Assembly (NCBI GenBank): GCA_020631735.1
Contig: CM036197.1
Coordinates: 49,461,880 to 49,525,879 of the forward strand
Origin: Saccharum officinarum
Taxonomy: Eukaryota > Streptophyta > Magnoliopsida > Poales > Poaceae
Reading direction: 5' to 3'
DNA length: 64,000 nt
A program made the translations under genes and the position numbers. Below are positions 44,543 to 55,392 of the stretch, piece by piece. The notes below the pieces were generated by a model, which was not told the DNA's origin, did no database searches, and saw nothing but the letters and a program-made list of their open reading frames with translations. How positions within the stretch are numbered: the stretch's first letter is position 1; the number at the start of each line of letters is the position of its first letter.

Positions 44543-44788
44543 TAGTCTCGCCAAAACGGACGGCCACGGTCACTCTTCCGCTGCACGCCTGCCGGGCGCC
44601 GGCCTGCCCCTCATGTGCCATGCACGATGCATGTATAGGCTCTGTCTCCGTACAGAAAGCGTGCCGCGGACCGTCGTGCTCGTGCAGCGCAGCAGTGGCG
44701 TGCGCGCGGGCGCCGTCTTGCTGATTTCGCGATGCTGCGCTATACTAGCCTACTACTGCTTGGGGACGGAGAGCAAAATGCAAGTTAA
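44543..44788. other. GC-rich spacer between MITEs
   Basis: A GC-rich block with overlapping open frames (44472-44873, 44524-44724) but no family features. No gene supported. Confidence 0.4.
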
Positions 44789-45129
44789 GGCGCTGATTAG
44801 TTCTCACATAAAAACTTTTTATTCCGTCATATCGAATATTTGGATATATGCGTGGGATATTAAATATAGATAAAAAAATTAATTGTACAGTTTGTATAGA
44901 AACCGCGAAACGAATCTTTTAAACCTAATCAGTCCATAATTAGCCATAATTGCTACAGTAACATATATGTGCTAATAATAGACTAATTAGGCTTAATAAA
45001 TTCGTCTCGCGATTTTCAGGAGAGTTATGTAATTAGTTTTTTTTATTAGTATCCAAACATCCCTTTCGACATTCTATAAAAAATCTAATGTAACACCTAA
45101 AAACTTTTCGCTCACGAACTAATCAAGCC
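44789..45129. mobile_element. Tourist-like MITE
   Basis: Ends GGCGCTGATTAGTTC and GAACTAATCAAGCC are inverted; the core shows 'catatcgaatatttggatat' and 'gactaattaggcttaataaattcgtctcg'-type text. Confidence 0.7.
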
Positions 45130-45731
45130 TCAAACTGCATGCACTTCCGGCTGTCCATTGCAAGTGACAACTGCACACGTTTCCGGCTGTCTGATTTCCT
45201 AGCTCAGATGTGAGTTGCTGCAGTGTTAAACGGTGGTGCATAGTGATAGAATAATCAGGGACGAACAGAGATTGACCAACCGTGGTGACTACTATAGCAC
45301 AGTATTGGCGCAGCTGCAGCTAGCTAAAACTAGTGGGCTGAATTTCACCTATGGAGTACCTCTATCCTCTGGGATTACTCCCCTTGGAAGAAAATGCTGC
45401 CTCTGCTACAGCACGGTCACAAAAGAGACATGCCCGTGAGTTAGAGTTACCATGTCATAACATGGCCATCCAGAAGTTACGGCCAACTTGTTGGCCAATG
45501 ATCTTTTTGTGCGTTACTAGTAGACGACAGAGCAGCTGTACACATAGCTTACGCGACAGAACACAATTGATTATTGTTATGTCGATGAATTTAAGTACTG
45601 TGTGACGGCACTACTTGCCTGTTGCTACTCATCAGGAGTATAAAAACAGATAAAAACCTGTGAACAAGAGTACGTACAAGACCAAGTCGGCCCATGGCAT
45701 TGAGCAGCTCGTGCTGTCTTCCTGTCCTGTC
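45130..45731. other. Intergenic, no gene recognised
   Basis: No sustained coding region with recognisable features. Confidence 0.45.
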
Positions 45732-45734
45732 TAA

Positions 45735-46173
45735 GACTACCCGTAGTGGGTACTTAAAACGACACTCTAAAGCTTTAGAGTATGAATATAGAATACAAAC
45801 TGCTGCACTGGATACTCTAAAACGATACTCTATCCTTTCTCTCACTCTATATTTAGAGTGGTACTGTGCTTACTCTATACTCTATAGTGGTGGACCCCAC
45901 TAGCTAAACAATGAAAAAAATGCTATAACTCACAAACCAAAAATCTAAATTAAATTTCGATTGCACCATTAAATTCGTCTCAATAAATCCTTCAAAACTA
46001 GATCACACATGGATATATTTAGATAAAGTGACAAATGGGTCCTACAGTGGATAGAGTGGATAGAGGATGATATAGACGATGGATGGGTGCGGGAGAATTG
46101 AGTATAGAGGAGAGAATCTTGCTGACTAGGACGTATAGAGTATGAATATAGAGGTTCATGAGTGCGAGTAGTC
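45735..46173. mobile_element. MITE with GACTAC ends and TAA target duplication
   Basis: A 439-bp non-coding element with inverted ends (GACTACCCGTAGTGGG and CATGAGTGCGAGTAGTC), flanked by TAA at 45732-45734 and 46174-46176. The interior is rich in 'actctatatttagagt' and 'tatagagtatgaatatag' phrases. Confidence 0.7.
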
Positions 46174-46176
46174 TAA

Positions 46177-46770
46177 GCTACTGCCAGACAATTCCCAGTG
46201 GGCCAAATTGATTTCATTACTATTTTCCGTACGTGTACACTAGCTTATTATTTTTTAATCTAGGCAAAACAAAGGGTTAGTACGCCTGCATGAGAGTCAG
46301 TGTCCAGTGCACCCCGCCACCTACAGCAGTCGTCAGAGTATGAATACTTGCTCCATATACTTTCTTCAGTGGCGCCAACTCAGCCTGCACCATTTTAATT
46401 TGATGAGATCAGATTAAATAACCGCTCGATTTTGTCATGCCTGCAGAGAGGCGGCTGTTTGTCCTGTCTCTTTTCCTGATCCTAATCAGCTCCGGAGAAG
46501 TAGGATCCACTAAGCACGATGGTTACATTACAGCCGCGCGCACGAGTACTTTTTTAGGCTTTAGCTTCTGCTCCTATCTTCACAAGCGGTATCACCACTA
46601 GCCAAAAACTCTGTGTACTTTGGAAACAAAAAAAAATCAAGCTATATATACTTCCAGCACAAACAAATATCTAAACCAACTCACGAACTAATACAAGCTC
46701 ATATGTATGAAAACAATTTTAGTGAAAGTTATTTTTTTTCGTGAACATGCCTTTGCATGCATTTTACTAA
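46177..46770. other. Intergenic, no gene recognised
   Basis: AT-rich sequence without features that I can name. Confidence 0.45.
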
Positions 46771-47007
46771 TCCCTCCGTTTCAAATTATAATTCGTTTGA
46801 CTTTTTGACCCTAAGTTTGATCACTCGTCTTATTCAAAAAAAATTATGTAAATATAGTCAAATTTAATCCATTTTTGAAGAACTTTTGTTAATAAAGCAA
46901 GCCACCACAAAAGAAGTGATGTTTTGCACAAATTTTTAAATAGAACGAGTGGTCAAACTTAGGGTCAAAAAAAAAATCAAACGAACTATAATTTGAAACG
47001 GATTTAG
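46771..47007. mobile_element. Stowaway-like MITE
   Basis: Inverted ends 'tccctccgtttcaaattata' and 'tataatttgaaacggattta', with TA on both sides and internal inverted text 'gaccctaagtttgatcactcg' against 'gagtggtcaaacttagggtc'-type sequence. About 237 bp; right end mutated from the usual GGAGGGA. Confidence 0.8.
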
Positions 47008-49216
47008 TAAAAGAGAAAGTTTCAATATAGAGTCATGGTGTTTGACAAAGAGCATGCAGCGAGAGGCCTACCTCCATAGACGAACAAACCTCAATGACCG
47101 GATAAAACATAAATACGGTTATACAGACACGGAATCATGACTAGATGAGCACCTAGCAGCGCGTGCCCTACGCATCAAGTCATCAACCGTGCCCGACCTT
47201 TGCCAGCGACGACGCCATGGAAGAGAGCCCTCAAAACGGAGACTTGAACACCTACTGGAATTCAGCGAACGACGATGTGTTCGGCTCCACACTTTTCGTG
47301 GCAAGTCTCCATTTCTTCAATATCACATTCCGCGCCTGAATTTTTGGCTTGGCAGCTCGTTTCTTGCTTTTTGCCGCGAGCCCTCGCGTGACGTGCAAGC
47401 GCGCGCGGTGAGGCGGGCACCAGCTCGTCCAGAGACAATACCAACATCACATCTTGATGAATTTGTAGATCTGGTCCATGCCGGCCAACTCGTAGTGAAA
47501 GTTACTTAGAGAGGTTAAAAAAAAGCTTAACCACCCCATATTTTTTTTTGCGAGGGAACAACCCCATAATCTCTGGCTCCTGAGTTGCTCAAGGGCTGCT
47601 GCCTCTCACCGTACCACTGCTAGTCTGCTAGTGCCTGTGCCCCCCCCCCCCCCCCCCCGGCGGAGTGTGGTCCGTCGTCCGTTGCACGACGCTAGGGGGC
47701 AGGCCTTGTGCTGCGCGTGGCGGCTCGTTTCCCTGGCGGCGCGGCCCCCACATGTCAGTCCCCCAACTGTGAACTCGCCTCGGCCCACACGTCAGTGTCC
47801 ACTGTCCAGCCCGCTCCACGCTCGGCTCGACAGGACAGCCACAGGAAGTACTCACGTGCGCGCACCCAAGTGAGCCAACCAAAGGTCCAAGGCAGCGGGC
47901 AGACAATCTTGCCACCCCGAGATTCGAATCTCCAGGGGGCCCGCGACGCAGCCATTTCTCCACGCTCCTAGTATGCGTCGCTAGTGGCTGGGAGCCTGGG
48001 ACGTGAGATTCCAAGATGCAGCACGTAGTAGGCTGATGATGCAGACCCCCTTGTCCGTGGCGACCTAGTTAGATGATGCCCCTGTCCTACTCTCAGTTCT
48101 AGAAAAATACAATTTTAGCTACTGTGCTAAACAAATCATCTTTATTTTAACATTTTTAAAAAAAATTATATATCAAATAAGCGTAGTTTAATTTATCGTA
48201 ATGTAATTTTACAGTTATATCTATTTGAAGTCATAATTGTTGATGATATTTTTAATATTTTTTTTAAAAAAAATTGGCATTTTACCGCATCTTAATGTAG
48301 ACGGACGGATCTTATACAAGTTTTACCAGAAGCAGGATAAGCCATATGGTCCCTAGGGCCTGATGTGGGGGTTTTTGTTGATATTCTTCTTCGCTGCCAA
48401 GCGCTGGCGATGTGTTTTTGGGTAAAGGCTCAAAACAGATGGTTGATCCTGAATAAAGCCCGGCAGTGTCCAACGTCTTCGATACAGGAGAAAAAGGACC
48501 GCTGACTGTACCATTGAAAGGGAATTAAGTCACTGTGTGAGCACTGTGTGTGTTTGATGTATGACAATCCTGTGATTAGTACAACCACAAAGCATGTGAT
48601 ATTTTTGGAACCAATGACCATTTGAAGTTGTACTATATAGGAGGTGTTCGACTGATAATTTCTACGGTTGATGCTATTTTGGTGCGAGAGAAAAACACTG
48701 TACATGCCTGGTAAGCCAGGCTAATAAATTCAAGCGAACGGTATACTCATTGTTATGATAACATCACAAGCATTCGGGACTCCGGAGAGATGCTAGTGCA
48801 TGCCCTAATTAGCTCATAATATTGGGAGCAACAAGTATATCTGAGCAGACGATTGGCATGATATATAGCTTTCTAAAGACGTACACAAAATCATATTGGC
48901 TTGATAGCTTATAATGTACACTACGGCAACTGTGACGAGGCATCGGTGCATGTCATTGTAAGACAGCATCGGTATCATATGAGAGCGAGAGCAACACGGA
49001 ATTTTTTTTTTCATACATCTGTGCAGCGGAAATAGGATGGATAACCACGTCCCTGTCAAGACTATGATGTTATGGACTTGTGGTAGTAAAGTTAAGATTA
49101 GACTAGTGTGTTTTAATGCTTGTTTTTTTCTTCAATATATACTATTTTTTTTCTAGACACAGTATAAAAAATAGATGTTCATACACGTATGTAAACTCAT
49201 CCTATCAACACATACA
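47008..49216. other. Intergenic, no gene recognised
   Basis: Includes a GC-rich part (47150-48060) with a run of 19 C at 47640-47658, and an AT-rich part. Overlapping frames at 47189-47509 and 47628-48014 lack recognised domains. No host gene supported. Confidence 0.45.
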
Positions 49217-49330
49217 CACTACTATAAAAAAAGATTTCGCGAGACAATGGCCAAACATTAACAAAGGCGGTCAAGGCATCCGTCTCTGAAAAGCACGATT
49301 AACGTAACGCAGTGACATGTACACACCCTA
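49217..49330 (+). mobile_element. Probable CACTA transposon end fragment
   Basis: Starts CACTACTATAAAAAAAG and is followed by 'aaaggcggtcaaggcatccg' text, resembling the terminal and subterminal repeats of grass CACTA elements. The opposite end was not found, so this is a remnant. Confidence 0.45.
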
Positions 49331-49789
49331 CATATAATAGTAATTTTGTCTATCACTGAATAGATAATATATTATTTTTTCTGAATAAGTCTACAAAAAA
49401 TACAAAGCCATGTACCACTTTCTTATACCTTGCATCATATCTTCTTCTCCTATAATAAATCAACAAAAAATACAAACATGTATACTATGTCTTCTAAGAC
49501 TTGAAACCTCGATGACTAGTTATACCATATATAAGAAACCTAACTGATTAAAATAGTTGCTGGTTTTCTAATACTCCTATATCATACCCATCTTTTATGT
49601 TACCCTTCGCTATATTCCTCAGGTCAGCTAATATAAGCGGAGGTGACTCAAAGGCACCACTACTACTACGAGATAGAAAGCGCGCCTGTGTCATTGTCGC
49701 CGCTTTTCCTCTTTTTCAGCCTTCTTTAAATCCACATGCTAAAGTTTATGGGCATCACATCGGGTGTTACATGGAAGTATTCGGATAGT
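49331..49789. other. Intergenic, no gene recognised
   Basis: AT-rich. The phrase 'aaaaaatacaaa' with 'catgta' recurs at about 49395 and 49468, a short diverged repeat. Confidence 0.4.
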
Positions 49790-50045
49790 AATAATAAAAT
49801 AAATTACACAAGTCTTCAGTAACCCGCGAGACGAATTTATTAAGCCTAATTAATCCATCATTAACATATATGTTACTGTAGCACCACATTGTCAAATCAT
49901 GGATTAATTAGACTTAAAATTTTTGTCTTGTAAATTAGCCGTAATCTGTGTAATTAGTTATTTTTTAGTCTATATTTAATACTCTATATATGTGTCATCT
50001 GATGTGATGGGACTAAAGGTTAAAGTTTACGAGGGGAAACAAACG
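49790..50045. mobile_element. Tourist-like MITE, left end unclear
   Basis: Core text 'gagacgaatttattaagcctaatt', 'catggattaattagactt' and 'tgtaattagttattttttag' variants. The right end GAAACAAACGGGGCC matches the family terminus; a clear left terminus is missing or lies further left near 49740. Confidence 0.6.
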
Positions 50046-50189
50046 GGGCCTCCCACACCGGGATGGTGGAGCCAAGCAGGATCTCGAATCCTTGGATGGC
50101 AGGACCGTCTTTTTTTGTTTTTTAGTCCTTTTTTGAAAGATTCTCTCAAATATGCTCCTTGCGGAAAGATTTTAAAAAATGGACCATTA

Positions 50190-50330
50190 TCTTGGCGCTA
50201 TAGTCGTCGGCGCCAAGATATAACGGCATGGCGCCATGGTCACTGGCGCCATGACCCTGTCGTCATGGCGCTGACGTGGCAGGGAGCTTGGCGCCACCGT
50301 CATTGGCGCCAAGCCTTGGCGCCATAGATC
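50190..50330. repeat. Subterminal GGCGCC palindrome cluster
   Basis: Eight GGCGC[CT] cores occur at about 50193, 50208, 50229, 50244, 50267, 50289, 50304 and 50316, mostly as TGGCGCCA or TTGGCGCCAAG. Such arrays near the element end are typical of transposase-binding subterminal regions. Confidence 0.75.
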
Positions 50331-50630
50331 TTGGCTCCAAGAGCCCACGTTTTAGCCAGCTCCCTCTTCCTCCCCGAGTCATTCTCATTTTCTTTCTCCT
50401 TCTCTTCGGGTTTTTCCTTTGTACACTTCGGCCAACCTCTTCAATCGATCTATTGGACCGTGAAAAGTTGGAGTTTATCCGTCAATCTTCGAGAGCTAGG
50501 TATCCTCTCACCCTTCCTTATTTATTTCGAATCGATTTGGTAAAATGAAGTCATATTCTTAACCTATGAACTTCACATGTTATTTGTTCATTTACTTTTT
50601 AAAATTCATATGTATTGTACAACCGTAGGA

Positions 50631-51318
50631 TGCCTAGGCGTGGAAAAGCTAGAAAACAAAGGTATGCGTAGATCTTTTTCATCATATATTAAACCTTTAG
50701 TTTTTAGGTTTATTGTTATTTGTTTTGTTATATTAGAACAGAATTTGTTGAATTGTAGCTATGGACGGATGACCGAAAGTCCATACGTCCCAAAGCCGCT
50801 CCCTAGCGGTGTGCCAATACCCATGTGCTTCTGTGACGATCCTTGCAAGGTAGATATTTCTGAAGATGAGGCAACATATAAGCAGAGATATTAGATGTGT
50901 TCTAATTTTGCATGGGAGTCTACAGAGCGTCAGCACCACAGTACATTTATTGTGAGAAATTGCTTTTGTTTATTAATTAATTTATGTCTTATAAAGTTTT
51001 GCATATTAATTGGATTTGAAACAATTCCATTTGCTGCAGACCCCTCCACCGCTATGTGATTTTGAGCAGTGGATCGACACTGAGATCAAGGAGGCTGACA
51101 TGCGGCTTCTACAAGGCCTGAAGGAGTGGGATGCGGAGCGCCTGAAGATATTAGAGAAGAGACGTAGAGAGGAGACAACAGCAAAGGAGCACAAGGAAGA
51201 GGAGGAAAGGAGGCGTGTTGCTGCGTGTAGGGAGGAGAGGGAGAAGAAGCTTGAGCGCGTGCGCCGAGCGAAGGCAGCGATGGAAGAGAATCCCGATGCC
51301 CGGAAAAAGGGAAAGTGA
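50631..51318 (+). pseudogene. Small + strand gene of the Mutator-like element (coiled coil)
   Basis: Exon 1, 50631-50662 (MPRRGKARKQ), has a GTATGC donor. Exon 2 starts at 50759 after TTGTAG, with a cysteine-containing core VPIPMCFCDDPCKVD, and is interrupted by TAG at 50892-50894. Exon 3, 51040-51318, starts after TGCTGCAG with TPPPLCDFEQWIDTEI and is a long charged helix ending ARKKGK. The cysteine pattern suggests a small zinc-binding module. The product is unknown; similar short genes accompany plant mobile domain transposons in grasses, which I state from memory with moderate certainty. Confidence 0.55.
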
Positions 51319-51738
51319 CATCGTTGTACTCAGTAGTATGCTAGTTGTATGGTTTAATCATAAACAATGTGGTCGATGTAGTATGCAATGTGTTTAATCT
51401 AATGTACTTTAGGTAAATCATATACCTAGGGCATGTTCTGTGTTATTTATTTCGTCGTCATGTACTTCATATGTACTTTAAGTTTTTGGACCTTGCATAG
51501 TGTTGTCGTATATCAGATTTAATTTTATTGAGTTACTTAAACTAGTTCTCGAGGTGCACATAAAATATAAGGAAGTACTAGATTTCACAATTCAACACGC
51601 ATAACATAGGACATTGCATGTTAGAACTTATAACAAACTAGGGCACATATGTCCTGGACTAAACCTAACATGCCTTAGGTAATTAGAGCGAACACCAAGC
51701 ACATTACATGGCATGTGTACACGATAGATTTGTTCTAT

Positions 51739-52440
51739 CTAGTAGTGCGGCCACATAGCAAACCGTGTAGCCCCTTCTCCACAGTACCCTCCCATTGTTG
51801 ATGGTGGCGGTGGCGGGGGTGGTGGCGGAGGCCCATTGTTCTTGTGGTTAGGGCAGGTGCAATATGGATCATGGCATGGTCCGTCCTGTGAAACGGCACC
51901 ACTACTGGTATCGTCTGCTTCGTCGTCCTTGTAACTGTTGCTAACTTCCCTTTCTAGTTCGAAGATACAGTCTTACAAGTAGTAGATGTACTGTGCGTGC
52001 GGAGAGATTGGTCTAGGATCGACCCACCTAGTGAAGCCATAATTTTCTTTGGACTTTGAACACTGCATTTCAAAGATTTTAGTGAATATGCAGTTAGTTT
52101 CGCCTATGAGATGCAAAATAATGGAGAAAAAAAATTTGAGTAATAAATTTTAAAACTAATTACCTCTGCTCGCGGACATTTGAAGAATCGGTGACCTCCA
52201 TCCAAATCCTCCACACACATCTGCACTAAGCAGTCCTCACCATGCCTACATTTTGGCCAATCTTCTTTCCGGTTATCATATCCTCGGAGTGGACACTCTT
52301 TGGTGAAATCTCTCTTGGTCTCGACAGGAAAATGATACACTAGTTCATCAAAGTCTTTCGGACCCAGAGACCCCTCCCACACAATGGGAGTACCCTTAGT
52401 CCCCCCGTTCCCTTCCCTCTTGATGACCCTCCAGACATTA
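51739..52440 (-). pseudogene. GRF-type zinc-finger protein of the Mutator-like element
   Basis: Coding similarity begins at about 52440 and passes through WEGSLGPKDFDELVYHFP. A cysteine/histidine module typical of GRF zinc fingers follows: CPLRGYD, then WPKCRHGEDCLVQMC, then GGHRFFKCPRAE at about 52165. An intron follows (about 52160-52075). The last exon continues to a proline run (about 51800-51830) and ends GATRFAMWPHY with TAG at 51739-51741. An in-frame TAA near 51970 follows YIYYL, where glutamine (CAA) is likely in an intact gene. GRF fingers bind nucleic acid; the role here is unknown. Confidence 0.6.
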
Positions 52441-52971
52441 CTACTCGTAGATAACCAACTTCTGGTTTCAAGTGACTACCATTGTATGGAGGAAGGTGTA
52501 TATATAGCCAGCAGTAGTGTTGAGAGCCGTTGTATTGTGGCTTTAATGCTCCTGAAAAGCCTAGATGCCATCCCTGAAAAGCCTATTTGAATTAATGAAA
52601 AGCATATTTGAAAACTCATCTGTAAAGGCTAGATTCCTTGATCAATCAATTCATCTGTAAAAGAGGATGTACGATAGGATAGTGACATGATAAATCACTG
52701 AAAAGGCTACATGCTATCGATGTACTGCATGACTTGACATGTTGCATAAAATTTTGGCAGAGTTTTCCCTGTTTATGATTCAATCCAAACATATGTCATC
52801 AACAATTATATATGACATTCACCTTAAACAATATATATGAGTATCCTCAAAGCGTGGGTGCCTGGAGTCCATAAACTCTATAGTAGTTCATATAATACAT
52901 AATAATAGGATATAACAGTCTATAATAATAGTCCATACAGTCCATATAGTCCACAAGTCAGCTACAGTCCC

Positions 52972-55307
52972 TCACTGTCTCCTAGACCTACCCTTGCTCT
53001 TGTGTCCAAGAGCGTGGGTGCCTGGAATGTAAGGGTCAGGTGGTCGACGTCGCCTGGTACCGACCTGCTGCGTAGGCTGAGTCCAGGGAGCATCGTCTAG
53101 CTAAGATGGTCCAGGGAGCAGCGGTATGGCATAGCCGACGAGCCAGTCTCTGGTGCACAAAATCATGTCAACTGAATGTATTGAACGTGTTAGTAATCTA
53201 ATATTTGTATATTTATAAATACTTACGTCGAGGAAGCTATGTGTGTCGTCGTCCCTCACCCTCGGACGAAAGCGTTCTATTTCTTGGACCGACATCCCGA
53301 GGGAGTTGCTCTACAACAAAGTTTTAAGTTGTAATTCATTGTTACGCAAATCGATATATAAAAGTAGAGTAAATGACATACCACTCTGTCCAAGATCGGT
53401 CCTGCTCCCACCTGACGACCTACACGAGTAGAGTGGTCATACGCCGTGTCCTCATCCTCGGACGACTCAATGTCAGCGTAGTCATCGTGTGTCCACTGTA
53501 GCTTAAGCCTCGGATGAGTCGCTTGGTGGTACCAAGCTTGGTACCGCCTGTAGTCTCTGTTCGTGTGTGGCTCGTCGTTGTCGTCCACGTTCTCGTCGAA
53601 CATCTCCCACTCTTCGATGTAGTCTCGGTGGTGATGGGCCCAATCAAAGATTTTCCTGTTTTTCTTACGATCGAGCCTACAAAACACGTACACAAGTTAG
53701 TCAACATCGTGTGACTATAACATGCATGTATGCCAAAGTTAAAAATTTCGGTGGAGTTTCCTTTGTTTGTTGAAGCAAACCACACCTATATGCATTCCAT
53801 AGACATACAAACATACCAACAATTGTTTCATCCATCTTATTCGACATATATCAAGTGGTAATAATATAAGTGCAACTTCAGGAAAAAGGTCCAATTACAA
53901 AGAATAGAACACTTACTTGTGCAAGTCAACACCGGTCGACACTGGAGATGGTGGACAACGCTGCCTTGCTCCAAACTGGCATGCAACTCGATGTGGAAGG
54001 TGGTACTCGACAGCATAGAAGTAGATAAGAGGGCACCTCACCCTGTAGAGCTCGCTGTCGCTATCACACACGTTGCTCACCACAAAAGGAAGTGCGGCCT
54101 CGTCCGCGTATGGCTCCCAAGTCACCTGCAATGTGTCTAAACAAGAAGTTAGATAGCTTAATAAATAATTTCTTTCAAACCAACATGTATAATAATTTAT
54201 ACTTACACTAGAGGCCATTAGCCTGTCTAGCTCGTCTGTGTACTCTTTGTACGCCCGCTGCATCCTCGCGTGAGGAACTGTCACCTGGTCCCACAGGTAC
54301 GCCCACGTCGGCTCTAGACGTGCGTTCTACACTAGGAACTAGTCGCGAGGAGCCAGCACCACGGGACAAGCAACTGGAAGCCGCGACCACATCCACAGCT
54401 GGAGTAGGTACGCACACCCACCAAGTGAGGCTGATTGTGAAGACCGCCGACACGCCTCGCAAAGCTGACGGTAAAGGAAAACCAACAATGCAGAGCCCTA
54501 GCTGTAGTGACCCGCCTGGTCCCAGTCTGTGAGGTAGTGGATCCACATCCACGATGCAGTGTCCCCCGTTCGTCAGGAAAGAGAACAGAGCCAAACAAGT
54601 ATAGGATCCATGCCCTATAGTAGTACTGAACTGTCTGCTCGTCTATCCCTGGAGGACACTGTGCGAACTCAGCCCGAAGCCAGGAGAGAAGAACACCAGA
54701 AGTGCGCTCTCCTTGCTCACCCGCCGGACGTCCAAGGAAGGCCTCCACCCGAGCTCTCCAACCCTCTGACCTACACTGCCCTATCACTGCCCTCTCACGA
54801 ATCCTCAGACCTAGCATCTTCTGACAGTCCTGTAGCGTGACTGTCATCTCCCCAAACGCCATGTGAAAGCTATGAGTCTCAGGTCACCACCTATAATTTT
54901 AGCAAAACAATAATGCTCCTCAGAAACATAACCGCGTGAACAAATGATTATTAATACAACCTATGTGTTCATAAAATACTTGTCTACCAATGAAGTCAAG
55001 CCCGCTGAGTTGAACAAAGGCAGGCCACGACAAACCTGGAAAGATATGACGTCTAGGCCAGCTCTCGATAGGTAAGGTGTGTACCTGTCGTCGTACTGAA
55101 TTTCCAAGAATCCTCCATGTACTCTAGAACGAAGGAGCGGAAGGTCCTGCATTTTAACAAAATACAAATGTTACTTGACACACACATATGCACTTATAAT
55201 TCGAAGTATGTGATATGGGAGTGTAAAATCTTACCTGCCCCGACGCTACGAGACGTCCTCGGTGGGTCTCGTCGTACACCGGGTCCAGAAGGTGGAATTG
55301 CGCTATC
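52972..55307 (-). pseudogene. Plant mobile domain (PMD) gene of the Mutator-like element
   Basis: Resembles proteins often annotated as 'serine/threonine phosphatase 7 long form homolog', which contain only the plant mobile domain. The first recognisable exon begins at 55307 after a TTTTTGTAG acceptor (FHLLDPVYDETHRG). Next come PLLRSRVHGGFLE at about 55140, the core FGEMTVTLQDCQKMLGL at 54855, and WLRAEFAQCPPG at about 54680. Later exons include YKEYTDELDRLMASS (54235), SELYRVRCPLIYFYAVEYHLP (54050), a D/E-rich exon (53690-53400), and a basic end ...GHKSKGRSRRQ with TGA at 52972-52974. At least two frameshifts occur (near 54560 and 54330). The domain is found both in host proteins and in transposons; position inside a Mutator-like element supports the latter. 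Confidence 0.72.
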
Positions 55308-55392
55308 CTACAAAAAGAATATAGTCAGTAAGTTATAAAATAAATATGCATTTAAACATAAAGCAAGAATTATACACTCAATACGATAGGTA

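Noticed and set aside
47915..47945. tRNA-like B box (GATTCGAATC) on the minus strand
   Set aside because: No matching A box, acceptor stem or cloverleaf could be built around it; at best a SINE remnant.
53514..54840. + strand ORFs at 53514, 53567, 53919, 54320 and 54559
   Set aside because: They are shadows of the minus-strand plant mobile domain exons.
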